Assembly (NCBI GenBank): GCA_021650895.1
Contig: CP091278.1
Location: 1,827,659 to 1,891,658, forward strand
DNA length: 64,000 bases
From: Candidatus Jettenia sp.
GTDB taxonomy: Bacteria > Planctomycetota > Brocadiia > Brocadiales > Brocadiaceae
Direction of reading: 5' to 3'
Shown one piece after another: positions 33,432-42,495 of the stretch (positions are counted from its first letter, which is position 1; each line of letters opens with the position of its first letter). The translations under genes and the position numbers were made by a program. Under the pieces are notes generated by a model. The model was not told the origin of the DNA, made no database searches, and worked only from the letters and a program-made list of their open reading frames with translations.

Positions 33432-35360
33432 TTAAGCGCTGCTTTGAGCCTGATAGTTTAATAAGCCGCCAGCACAGAGGATGTCGATTTCACGGGGGGT
33501 GAATGTATGCATTACTTTTATCTCCTTATTTTTTGTTACATTCTTTACCATAAGCTTGCCTTTAGATTTTAATTTATTTTTTATATCAGGCAGATCGAGA
33601 ATATCTCCCTGATCAAAGAGATCATAGTCATTTTCATTCTCAAAGGTTAATGGCAAGATGCCAAAATTTATAAGGTTTGCACGATGAATACGGGCAAAGG
33701 ATTTGGCAATAACAGCCTTTACCCCTAAATACATGGGTGCTAGTGCAGCATGCTCTCTGCTTGAACCCTGTCCGTAATTTGCTCCACCGATTAGGAACCC
33801 ACCTCCTTTCTCCTTAGCGCGCTTCACAAACTCCTTATCTACCTTTTCAAATACAAACTCAGAGATAGCAGGAATATTTGATCTGAGCGGCAAAACCTTT
33901 GCTCCTGCAGGCATGATATGGTCAGTAGTAATATTATTCCCTACCTTTAAGAGCACATCACCTTTTAATGTATCCGGTATAGGCTCTTTTTTTGGCAAAG
34001 GTTTTATGTTTTGCCCTCTGATGATCGTTACCTCTTCTGTTTTTTCAGAAGGAGGGATAATCATACTATCATCGATAATAAAGCATTTTGGATATGTAAT
34101 AACAATAGGAGTACCAAATTCTCTGGGGTCACTAATAACACCGTTGATTGCCGTTGCTATAGCTGTTTCTGGACTAACCAGATACACTTGTGCATCTGAT
34201 GTTCCACTTCTCCCTTCAAAGTTTCTGTTAAATGATCTTACCGAAACACCTCCGGAAGCAGGAGCTTGGCCCATTCCAATGCAAGGGCCACAAGCTGCCT
34301 CAATAACACGTGCACCTGCCGCAATCATATCCGTCAAGGCGCCATTTTTAGCTATCATTTCCAGTACCTGCCGGGAGCCTGGAGAAATAGTAAGACTTAC
34401 ATCCGGATGTACCTTTCTACCCTTTAACATCGCAGCCGATACCATAAGATCATGGTATGATGAGTTTGTACAACTTCCAATACAAACCTGCTGAACTTTT
34501 ATACCTTTAATCTCACCCACCTTGCAAACATTATCAGGACTGTGAGGTCTGGCTATTAACGGTTCTAAAACAGAGAGATCAATCTCTATAACCTCATCGT
34601 ACTTCGCACTAGCATCTGCTTTTAAAGGTTTCCATACATTTTCTCTTCCCTGCATCTTAAGATATCTCTTTGTTTGTGTATCACTGGGGAAAATAGATGT
34701 AAGCGCCCCCAATTCTGCACCCATATTCGTAATCGTAGCGCGTTCTGTTACCGTAAGCGTCTTTGAGCCTTCACCCCCATATTCAAATACTTTACCTACA
34801 CCACCCTTAACTGTTAATCTCCTCAACAATTCCAATATTACATCTTTTGCTGTCACCCAGGGTTGAAGTCCTCCTGTGAGTTTTACCAATACTACCTTTG
34901 GCATTGTAATATAAAATGGTCCGCCAGCCATAGCAATAGCCACATCAAGCCCGCCAACCCCGATTGCCAACATACCTAATCCACCGCAGGTAGGTGTATG
35001 GCTATCAGATCCCAGTAAGGTTTCCCCTGGTACACCAAACCGCTCTAGATGTACCTGATGGCAAATACCATTTCCTGGTTTTGAAAAATAAATACCATAC
35101 TTTTTGGCAATACTCTGAAGAAACAGGTGATCATCAAAGTTCTCAAAGCCTGTTTGAAGCATATTATGATCAACGTAACTTACTGAAAGTTTTGTCTTTA
35201 CCCTGGGTATACTCATAGCCTCAAACTGTAAATAAGCCATAGTACCCGTAGCATCTTGTGTAAGGGTTTGATCAATTGAAATAGCAATCTCCTCATCGGC
35301 TTTTAGCTTGCCGGATACAAGATGTGAGCTTAAAATTTTTTGTACTACATTTTTTCCCAT
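33432..35360 (-). CDS. Aconitate hydratase
   Basis: 642 residues, the short aconitase form. It isomerises citrate and isocitrate using a 4Fe-4S cluster. Visible are GSDSHTPTCGGLG with the first cluster Cys, QVCIGSCTNSSYHDL, EAACGPCIGMG with two cluster Cys, RSFNRNFEGRSG, and the swivel domain with NYGQGSSREHAA and ITDHIMPAGAKVLP-like segments. All cluster ligands are present. It is convergent with folD, and no other citric-acid-cycle gene is adjacent. Confidence 0.95.
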   Translation of the reverse strand: MGKNVVQKILSSHLVSGKLKADEEIAISIDQTLTQDATGTMAYLQFEAMSIPRVKTKLSVSYVDHNMLQTGFENFDDHLFLQSIAKKYGIYFSKPGNGICHQVHLERFGVPGETLLGSDSHTPTCGGLGMLAIGVGGLDVAIAMAGGPFYITMPKVVLVKLTGGLQPWVTAKDVILELLRRLTVKGGVGKVFEYGGEGSKTLTVTERATITNMGAELGALTSIFPSDTQTKRYLKMQGRENVWKPLKADASAKYDEVIEIDLSVLEPLIARPHSPDNVCKVGEIKGIKVQQVCIGSCTNSSYHDLMVSAAMLKGRKVHPDVSLTISPGSRQVLEMIAKNGALTDMIAAGARVIEAACGPCIGMGQAPASGGVSVRSFNRNFEGRSGTSDAQVYLVSPETAIATAINGVISDPREFGTPIVITYPKCFIIDDSMIIPPSEKTEEVTIIRGQNIKPLPKKEPIPDTLKGDVLLKVGNNITTDHIMPAGAKVLPLRSNIPAISEFVFEKVDKEFVKRAKEKGGGFLIGGANYGQGSSREHAALAPMYLGVKAVIAKSFARIHRANLINFGILPLTFENENDYDLFDQGDILDLPDIKNKLKSKGKLMVKNVTKNKEIKVMHTFTPREIDILCAGGLLNYQAQSSA

Positions 35361-35497
35361 CTTAATCTTTCCTTTGAGAATAAAAACAGATAAAGGTTTA
35401 CATGGAAGCCTATGATCTTCGTTTTTACTTTGAAATAAAATTCCTAGAAATATTCAAAACAACTCTTTTAATTATAACAATGTGAAGATAAAAAAAA

Positions 35498-35522
35498 ATC
35501 CCACCGTATGAAACGGTGGGAT
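35498..35522 (-). terminator. Intrinsic terminator of the multiheme cytochrome gene
   Basis: ATCCCACCGT / ACGGTGGGAT with a 5-base loop, followed on the minus strand by eight T. Confidence 0.9.
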
Positions 35523-35568
35523 ATGTTAAATCAATTTCACATGTATTTCAAACTTAATTTTGGCTTTA

Positions 35569-36783
35569 TTAATGCCCCGCGGGAGCCTTTACGAATCCAT
35601 AACCACCAAAGAGCAGCACATTAATATCCTGTGGTATAGCTATTTTACTGAAATTATGTGATTTGTTAGGACCATGGCAAGATTGACAGGTAACTAAATC
35701 TTTCGTAATCAAACCCTGGCTACGCATCTTTTGAACCTTGCCAAAGATTGAGCCTTCAGCGGTGTTTAACTGAGCATGTTCTGGACCTCCAACATGGCAT
35801 TTTTCACAGGCATCATACGCTTTTGCTTTTGCAACCGAAAATTCATGGCTGGGATGGCAGGCATCGCAGCTGCCTCCAATCCTGTCAAATTCATAGGTCA
35901 AACTTAATTTATGGCAATCTTTACATCCTTCAATATTCAGCAATCTAGTGCTTATCACATCAAATGCGCTAGGAGTTGCTACAGGATGCCCTTTATGATG
36001 CGCACTCTCACGAAATTCCAGGTATTGATTCTGATGGCATTCACCGCAAGTGCTTGCAGCGACATGCCCTTGTTTCTTTGCAATGAAGCGGTGATCGTTT
36101 CCATGACAACTAATACACGTTACACCTTTCATGGCATGTACACCTCTTGTCCATTCCTTCACCACATCAGGAGTTGCCATCTTATGGCAAGCAAGACAAT
36201 CCGTCTCCTCATAGGTACCAAAAGGCTTAATCTTTCTTGCTGCATAAGCCTTAAATAAATCACCAGGCATATGAGGATGAACTATCCCCAAATGGCAATC
36301 AGTACACAACAATTTTTCAGGAGTTGTGCCCTCTACGGCATGTTTGTTACTTTTTGCTACAAATTCAATGTGAGACTTATCCTTTGTAAAACCTTCTGAA
36401 TGGCATCGGACGCAATTACCATTGAGAATCTGAAGGCTATCTTCAGCTATCTCAATGAAAGCGCCATCTGTAAAGGCTTGTAATGCATGCATTTTAGAAT
36501 CATGCGTTCCATCACTGAGTTTCGCATGGGCATAACCTTTGAGGCCTGGACCTACGTGACATGCATGGCAATTCTCAACATGTTCATTATGATGTTTTGA
36601 TGCCTTAAATGAATCATAGTGAATCTTCATTTCATGGCAGCTAGCACAAAACTCGCTTTGTTCTGAGTAATGGTAAACTTTCCTTATTGTAACAAAAAAA
36701 ACAACCAATACAATTATGGTGAAGAAGCCTACCAGCTTTTTTCTTCTCTGTATAAATTCCAACAACTGCTTCAACCGCGCCAT
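35569..36783 (-). CDS. Membrane-anchored 11-heme c-type cytochrome (NapC/NirT-like N-terminus)
   Basis: 404 residues. One N-terminal membrane helix (about 18-35) is followed directly by CASCHEM, as in NapC/NirT quinol dehydrogenases. I count eleven CxxCH heme sites: CASCH, CHACH, CVRCH, CTDCH, CLACH, CISCH, CGECH, CKDCH, CDACH, CEKCH and CQSCH. The last seven resemble a soluble multiheme domain joined to a NapC-type tetraheme head. It probably moves electrons between the quinone pool and periplasmic or anammoxosomal redox proteins; the partner is unknown. Its own terminator follows, and it seems monocistronic. It lies about 5.7 kb from hdh. Confidence 0.88.
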   Translation of the reverse strand: MARLKQLLEFIQRRKKLVGFFTIIVLVVFFVTIRKVYHYSEQSEFCASCHEMKIHYDSFKASKHHNEHVENCHACHVGPGLKGYAHAKLSDGTHDSKMHALQAFTDGAFIEIAEDSLQILNGNCVRCHSEGFTKDKSHIEFVAKSNKHAVEGTTPEKLLCTDCHLGIVHPHMPGDLFKAYAARKIKPFGTYEETDCLACHKMATPDVVKEWTRGVHAMKGVTCISCHGNDHRFIAKKQGHVAASTCGECHQNQYLEFRESAHHKGHPVATPSAFDVISTRLLNIEGCKDCHKLSLTYEFDRIGGSCDACHPSHEFSVAKAKAYDACEKCHVGGPEHAQLNTAEGSIFGKVQKMRSQGLITKDLVTCQSCHGPNKSHNFSKIAIPQDINVLLFGGYGFVKAPAGH

Positions 36784-37233
36784 AAAATCCTCCTACTATT
36801 CTTTATTTATAATAAAGGCCTTTGCCGTTTGTTACAAATCAGTTACCTAATTCAAATAGAATAAAAAACAATGCAAAATAACTCATAAATTATTCTTAAA
36901 TACACGAATAAGATTGAAAAATAGAAAAGTTCGCAGATATTACCATAAATCTCATAGATGTTCAAGTCATTTTTTTATGAGCTTGTTGTGTATGTATATA
37001 ATACACAAGTAGAATACCGTCATAATAGTTAGCTTTTTTCTTTACAAGCTATTAAGGTTACATATTATAGAAATACTTCTCACCTCCTTATGAAAACTGA
37101 ATGTAAAAATAAACTATTTCAACAAATTCTCAAGATCTTTCATATTTTAAACTACGGAAAGACGCGTAGCTTATCATAAGTATCTCATAAAATAACCAAA
37201 AGTGGTCTTGGAAGCAAATACTTCTATGAATAA
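36784..37233. other. Divergent regulatory gap
   Basis: No gene. An inverted repeat TTGTGTA-N9-TACACAA (36986-37008) lies about 200 bases upstream of the cytochrome start and could be an operator. An AAGGAGGTGAG sequence (minus strand, 37081-37091) recalls the purine-rich leader element of hzs, hox and hdh, but without the following GTYK. Confidence 0.35.
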
Positions 37234-37262
37234 TTGACAAATATACTATTTTCATGTAAAAT
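37234..37262 (+). promoter_or_regulatory. Sigma70-type promoter
   Basis: TTGACA-N17-TAAAAT, ending 58 bases before the ATG at 37321. Confidence 0.65.
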
Positions 37263-37320
37263 TTTTTTCACTAAATTCATTTAGAATTTTTCATTTAAAA
37301 TCTATGGAAGGGATTTAACA

Positions 37321-37875
37321 ATGTATATTTATCATACCAAGCATTTTACTCTGGGTGCTACATTTTTCATCGGTATATCTTTGGTTTTTGGTGTACTCTC
37401 TTTGAGAGAAAAACCAGCTCAGGCACAACATATCGATATTTTTGGTAAACTCGGTAAAGAGTCACCTAACAGTTACCACCAATCTTTCGCTCCTTACGGG
37501 GGAACTGTACCCATACCCTGGATAGATGAAAAGCCAACCCCTATCACTATCAAAGTAACAGAAACAATTACGTATGAAATCCCTGTGGATGAAAAAAAAT
37601 TTAATGAAAAAAAATTGACAATAGAAGATCTTGAATTAAAAGAAGTAACAAACAATTCAGAGATCAATTTTCATCAGGTAGATTGCCACTTTTTCAAAGT
37701 AATAAAGCAAACTCAAACTCGTACCGTTGAAAACCTTTCCTATAAAAGAGAAAGAGAAGGAACTCAATATTGGTTGTCAGATGGTAAAAAATATATTGAA
37801 TGGGGAAAATGGTCAACCTGGAGCCCCGAAAAAGAGGAGCAAGGTGTCATTGATGTAGTTGAAAAAAAGCCTTAA
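37321..37875 (+). CDS. Exported hypothetical protein
   Basis: 184 residues. A signal peptide (FTLGATFFIGISLVFGVL, cleavage near AQAQ at about 33-36) and a mature part with a VTETITYEIPVDEKKF strand-rich segment, two Trp-rich stretches (QYWLSDG and WGKWSTW) and one Cys. No family recognised. A good promoter precedes it and an intrinsic terminator follows, so it is expressed alone. AAGGGAT before the ATG is a plausible ribosome site. Confidence 0.72.
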   Translation: MYIYHTKHFTLGATFFIGISLVFGVLSLREKPAQAQHIDIFGKLGKESPNSYHQSFAPYGGTVPIPWIDEKPTPITIKVTETITYEIPVDEKKFNEKKLTIEDLELKEVTNNSEINFHQVDCHFFKVIKQTQTRTVENLSYKREREGTQYWLSDGKKYIEWGKWSTWSPEKEEQGVIDVVEKKP

Positions 37876-37902
37876 ATATCTCATACTAACAACTTGTTAT
37901 AT

Positions 37903-37932
37903 AAAGAGATACATAAATGTATCTCTTTTTTT
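37903..37932 (+). terminator. Intrinsic terminator
   Basis: AAAGAGATACAT / ATGTATCTCTTT with a 2-base loop and a T-run. Confidence 0.9.
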
Positions 37933-37986
37933 CTTTATAGAGATTTATTTAATTTGTATTACGTAACGTAAAGGAGGTTTTTTCTT

Positions 37987-39549
37987 TTGAAGCTTGCATA
38001 TCTCATAATTCTGCTTGTCTTTTCTCTCATATATCCATCGAATATCCTGTTAGCAAAAGACACAAAAAAAGAAGCAAAAAATTTACATCAGGAGAAAAAT
38101 GCTTTGCCAAAGCCAGGAAAAAATATCGCCAAAAATAAACTTTGTCCAGAGTGTAACAGAATATATCCGGGCGATGTTGATTTCTGCAGTATTGATGGTA
38201 AACAACTCATTGAATTTGTTGAAGAAGACCTCATATGCCCCACTTGTAAGGAGAAGGCAAACCCTGGTGAAAAATTCTGCAAACGGGATGGAACACCACT
38301 CACTCATCAACCTTCTCCAGAAAAAAGACCAGAATTTAAAATACCCTCAAATGCTACCCCAGAAGAATTAGCAAATGAGATACAACTGCACCTTACCGAA
38401 GGTAATAAACTTCGTGAAGCGGGAGACTTTGAAAAAGCCTTGGAGGAATATAAAAAAGTTGAGATATTAAATCCAGAAATGCCTTCTCTCCATTTTCACA
38501 TGGGAGGTATCTATTGGAAACTCGGGAAAGCAAAAGAAGCATTAAGCCATCTTGATAAATGTAGAAAATTATTAGAAGCACAACCTCCAGAAATAAGATC
38601 AGATGAGAATTATCAAAAGACATTGCAAGATGTAAATGTTTACATCAGTAAATTAGAAAAGGGATTGAATCATTCTGAAAAGGAACAACGAAAGGAATTA
38701 ACGCTATCGGAAAGAGCTGAAAAGATGAAAAAATCCTTAGCCGAGAATAGGGAAAAGTGGAATAAAATGGCGCTTGTACCTGCTGGCAAATTTATTATGG
38801 GTTCCGGAGATGATGAATTTATTCCCGAGGAAAGTCCCCGACATGAAGTATACCTGGACGCTTTTTATATTGATAAATACGAAGTCACAAACGCTCAATA
38901 TTGGGAGTTTCTCCAATATATTAAAAATACAGGAGACCATAGTAAGTGCTATCCGGGAGAGCCAAAAGGAAAAGACCATACGCCTGGAACACCTCACACT
39001 GGTTGGGACTATCCTTACTATGATTATCCGGATTACCCTGTAAACCGGATAGATTGGTACGATGCTTATGCATATGCAGCATGGGCTGGTAAACGATTAC
39101 CCACTGAGGCCGAATGGGAAAAAACAGCCAGAGGAATGGACGGAAGAAGATTTCCATGGGGAAACGTTTGGGATGCTAAATTATGTAATGCCGGTGCAGG
39201 GGCCTCTTTATCGGTTGGCAGTTTTGAATCTGGAAAAAGTATTTATGGATGCTTTGATATGTCAGGTAGCCTCTCAGAATGGTGTAATGATTGGTATCAT
39301 CCTGAATATTATCATAACTCACCAAGTGTAAATCCGAAAGGACCAGAAACAAGCACAGGCGTTCGTATAATAAAAGGTGGCTCCTTATTTGCTCCGTATG
39401 TATATAAAATGAGATGTGCTGTAAGGATGTTTGGAAAGCCAGAAGAAAGAAACAAAAGCATCGGCTTTCGGTGTGTTAAGGATTATGAGTCAAGCACAGA
39501 GGAGAGTACAAAAGACACAAATAAACAAGAAGTTATAAAGGTGCAATAA
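37987..39549 (+). CDS. Exported FGE-sulfatase (SUMF1-like) protein with zinc-ribbon and TPR regions
   Basis: 520 residues from TTG (37987), supported by AAAGGAGG 7 bases upstream. A signal peptide spans 1-23. Two zinc-ribbon-like pairs follow (CPECNRIYPGDVDFC and CPTCKEKANPGEKFC), then one to two TPR units (about 130-200), a charged linker, and a C-terminal FGE-sulfatase domain (about 258-510). That domain shows VPAGKFIMGS, YIDKYEVTNAQYWEF, WAGKRLPTEAEWEKTARG, FPWGN, DMSGSLSEWCNDW and KGGS. Proteins of this group range from formylglycine-generating enzymes to iron- or copper-dependent oxidases and pure binding proteins. The catalytic cysteines of true FGE are not clearly placed, so the activity is open. 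Confidence 0.82.
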   Translation: MKLAYLIILLVFSLIYPSNILLAKDTKKEAKNLHQEKNALPKPGKNIAKNKLCPECNRIYPGDVDFCSIDGKQLIEFVEEDLICPTCKEKANPGEKFCKRDGTPLTHQPSPEKRPEFKIPSNATPEELANEIQLHLTEGNKLREAGDFEKALEEYKKVEILNPEMPSLHFHMGGIYWKLGKAKEALSHLDKCRKLLEAQPPEIRSDENYQKTLQDVNVYISKLEKGLNHSEKEQRKELTLSERAEKMKKSLAENREKWNKMALVPAGKFIMGSGDDEFIPEESPRHEVYLDAFYIDKYEVTNAQYWEFLQYIKNTGDHSKCYPGEPKGKDHTPGTPHTGWDYPYYDYPDYPVNRIDWYDAYAYAAWAGKRLPTEAEWEKTARGMDGRRFPWGNVWDAKLCNAGAGASLSVGSFESGKSIYGCFDMSGSLSEWCNDWYHPEYYHNSPSVNPKGPETSTGVRIIKGGSLFAPYVYKMRCAVRMFGKPEERNKSIGFRCVKDYESSTEESTKDTNKQEVIKVQ

Positions 39550-39567
39550 TCGTCTCACCTTACCATG

Positions 39568-39619
39568 AGAGAGTTATTTATAACACATTCATGATGGAAT
39601 AATAAATAGCTCTCTTCTT
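39568..39619 (+). terminator. Probable terminator
   Basis: AGAGAGTTATTTAT pairs with ATAAATAGCTCTCT (one mismatch) across a long loop, followed by a TTCTTTTT run. Confidence 0.6.
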
Positions 39620-39940
39620 TTTAAAATGGTACAAAACAAATGGGAGCAAAACTTATATTGCAATCTTAATTGATAAGATAGATGATACATTAGGTATAAT
39701 AAGCTTTCACCAAAAAGGAAAACTAACACAGGAATTTATCAAGAGGCACAAGGTGTTTTGGAACCCTTTGGTTTTCCCAGCTCCCAAAGGCATCTTGGTA
39801 GACGTAGAGGCTGGGTCTCATCTATCCAAGCCCAGTAGTAGTATACAACAACAATAACCAGAAAGCAAAGCGATTGATGCTTCTGCACAGAAAAAAGATG
39901 TTATTTCTTGAATCGGGTATACTTCTATGCAATATTCTGC
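39620..39940. other. Convergent gap
   Basis: Nothing recognised between the FGE-type gene and the convergent TPR gene. Confidence 0.5.
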
Positions 39941-41086
39941 TTATTCAAGAGGGCTTGAGCCTTCATAAAAGCTGGAGATGGGATCTTCTTTGTATATCCT
40001 TGCAAAAGCAGATTTGGCATGTTGATAGGAATTATAATCATTTTGCGCATTCTTATGGTCACCTTTCAGCTCATAAGCCTTACCACGGCTAAGATAGGCG
40101 TTGGCATAATCATGATCTAAGGTAATTACCGTTGTAAGTTCTGCAATAGCTCGATCGGCCATTTTTTTCTTCAAATAAATAATTCCTAAATTATAATGCG
40201 GTGCAATTAATTTGGAATTGATTTTTACCGCTTGTTCATATTCTAACACTGCTTTATCCAATTTTCCTAAATTATTATAAATATTCCCGAGGTAATAATG
40301 AATTTTAGCAGTGTTTGAACCTAATGTTAATGCTTTTTTCAAAGCTTTAAGAGCATCATCATACGCCCCTTTAACAAAATAAACGATCCCTAAATTAACA
40401 TGTGCATCAACATAATTTGGATTTATCTTAATAACTCTTTCATATTCTGAAATAGCATCTTTGAGATGCCCTGTTTTATAATAAGCAACTCCCAGATTGA
40501 AATGTGATGTATCATAGTTTGGCGCTATTTCAATTGCTTTTTTATACATCTCAATTGCTTTATCTTGTGAGTCAAAATCCTGGTACAGGACTCCTAGATT
40601 AAAATATGCCTCTGCTTTATTAGAATCGAGTCCAATCGCCGTTTCGTATTCTCTTTTTGCATCTTCCAGATTATTCTGCTTGTAGTAGGATAATCCTAAC
40701 CGGAAGTGAGCATCAGCATTATTAGGATTCTTCCGTACTTCCTTCAGATACATATCTATCTCACTCTCGGGAGCGGCAATCTGCATACTGGCTTCAGATA
40801 ACCGCTGGTATGCTTCAAGGTAATCAGGTTTAAGCTCAGTAACTATGGTAAATGCTTCTACAGCCTTCTCAAAATTACCCTTTTTATAATAAGCTTTTCC
40901 AAGTTTAAAATACACCTCAGGCTGTTTTTTGTCTTTCAAAAGATACTTCTCATATTCGCAAATAGCATCGTCCCATCGGCCTTCATCAAAATAGGTATCA
41001 CCAGCAAGTGGGAACTCTTTTGCATATCCAATTTGATAGAAAAATACTACCAGTATCGTTCCTATGATAGATATTTGTTTTAACAT
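39941..41086 (-). CDS. Exported TPR protein
   Basis: 381 residues. A signal peptide (ISIIGTILVVFFYQIGYA) is followed by about nine consecutive TPR units of 34 residues (repeated A-Y-x-LG-x-x-Y and A-x-x-x-Y-E-x-A patterns, for example YKKAIEIAPNYDTSHFNLG). It is a protein-binding scaffold with no catalytic part. The start codon abuts the stop of the upstream TPR lipoprotein gene (TAAATG), so the two are translationally coupled. It lies in the minus-strand block downstream of hdh, and a role in assembling the heme enzymes is possible but unproven. Confidence 0.88.
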   Translation of the reverse strand: MLKQISIIGTILVVFFYQIGYAKEFPLAGDTYFDEGRWDDAICEYEKYLLKDKKQPEVYFKLGKAYYKKGNFEKAVEAFTIVTELKPDYLEAYQRLSEASMQIAAPESEIDMYLKEVRKNPNNADAHFRLGLSYYKQNNLEDAKREYETAIGLDSNKAEAYFNLGVLYQDFDSQDKAIEMYKKAIEIAPNYDTSHFNLGVAYYKTGHLKDAISEYERVIKINPNYVDAHVNLGIVYFVKGAYDDALKALKKALTLGSNTAKIHYYLGNIYNNLGKLDKAVLEYEQAVKINSKLIAPHYNLGIIYLKKKMADRAIAELTTVITLDHDYANAYLSRGKAYELKGDHKNAQNDYNSYQHAKSAFARIYKEDPISSFYEGSSPLE

Positions 41087-42304
41087 TTAATTTGTTTTTA
41101 ATTCAAGTTCCTGATCTTTTGCTTGATCTTTTAATGCAGGAACTGAATGTAAAAACATTTCCTTGATTTCATCCGGATTGTAAACAACTGCTGGGTCTTT
41201 GCCCGTTCTCCACTTCGTAATCATAGCATAGGTAAGATAATCACTATAGGCCTTACTGTGGTCACCTTTCATAGAATATAATTGACCTCTGGTATAATAG
41301 GCATCTTCGTATAAGGGATCAATCTTCTTAGCAACTTTATCATACCATTCCATAGCCTTATCAAGCCGGTCAGTCCTATGATAGATTACCCCAATGTTGT
41401 ATGCAGCGCTTGCATGCTTCGGATTCTTTTCCAATATCTTCATATTTTCTGCTAATGCATCATCGTATCTTTCTTGTAAAGCGAAAACAATAGCTCTTTG
41501 ATAACGAGCTTCCAAATTGTCCGGATCTATCTCCATAGCCTTGTTATATTGGGCAATCGCTTCATCAAACTTCTTCTCCCTCAGTTTTATTAAGCCAAAA
41601 ATAACGTAGGAATTCGAATACTTGGGATTAACTTCAAGGGTCTTATTCAGCTCTTTTATACACTCATCAATTTTTCCTCGCTTATGCAAAGCTACAGCAA
41701 GGTTATAATGGGCATTATCATGCGTAGGATTAATCTCGATAGCCTGTTTAAAAATAGTTTCTGCATCTTCATATAACCCCATATCCAAATATCCTACACC
41801 AAGATTATACATAATAAACGAGTTGTTTGGGTCGAGTTCTAATGCTTGCTTATATTGTTCTATCGCATCTATATCCTTTTCCAATTTATGATAAAAAACA
41901 CCTAGATCAACATAACCCATTGCATTATCCGGATCATTTTGTATGGCTTTAAAGCGTTTTTGAAATTCATCATCAGGCGCACCAATTTTCATAAAAGTTT
42001 CTGCTAATTTCTTATGTGCATCAATATAATTCGACTTTACATCGATGGCTTTCCTGAAATCTGCTGCTGCGTCTTCAAGTCTCTCCAACTCGAAATAAAC
42101 TTTACCCCTTCCGTAATAGGCTTCAGCAAGGTTCGGATCAGCCTCTATAACTTTTGTATATTCAACTAATGCCTCATCTAGCTTTTTTTCCTTAACAAAA
42201 CCTTCAGCAACATCAATATGTTTTTCCGCTTTATCACAGGAAACAAACATACAAAAAGCAACCATTAACACAAATACTAATGAAAAGTACTTATACATAC
42301 CCAT
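41087..42304 (-). CDS. TPR lipoprotein
   Basis: 405 residues from the ATG at 42304, placed 6 bases after GTGGAG; an upstream GTG/ATG overlaps that ribosome site and is not used. The lipobox-like FVSC near residue 22 ends a short signal. The rest is about ten TPR units (for example YYGRGKVYFELERLEDAAADF and YNLGVGYLDMGLYEDAE). It is coupled to the second TPR gene at 41086. It lies 190 bases beyond the hdh stop codon with an intrinsic terminator between, so it is probably a separate transcript. Confidence 0.88.
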   Translation of the reverse strand: MGMYKYFSLVFVLMVAFCMFVSCDKAEKHIDVAEGFVKEKKLDEALVEYTKVIEADPNLAEAYYGRGKVYFELERLEDAAADFRKAIDVKSNYIDAHKKLAETFMKIGAPDDEFQKRFKAIQNDPDNAMGYVDLGVFYHKLEKDIDAIEQYKQALELDPNNSFIMYNLGVGYLDMGLYEDAETIFKQAIEINPTHDNAHYNLAVALHKRGKIDECIKELNKTLEVNPKYSNSYVIFGLIKLREKKFDEAIAQYNKAMEIDPDNLEARYQRAIVFALQERYDDALAENMKILEKNPKHASAAYNIGVIYHRTDRLDKAMEWYDKVAKKIDPLYEDAYYTRGQLYSMKGDHSKAYSDYLTYAMITKWRTGKDPAVVYNPDEIKEMFLHSVPALKDQAKDQELELKTN

Positions 42305-42395
42305 AAACATCTCCACTTAATATTAAGACACATCCTGACTAGAAAACTTCGGCCTACTAAGTATATTTAAAAATTCTACAATTTCAATATATAAA

Positions 42396-42432
42396 AAAAA
42401 GAAGCTGTGCAAACTTCGCACAGCTTCTTTTT
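42396..42432 (-). terminator. Intrinsic terminator of hdh
   Basis: AAAGAAGCTGTGC / GCACAGCTTCTTT with a 7-base loop, and T-runs on both sides. Confidence 0.92.
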
Positions 42433-42495
42433 ATTTATTACACACTCATACAGCATCAAGAGAACAAATGAACAATCTTTTTCTCTCGTTACCTC

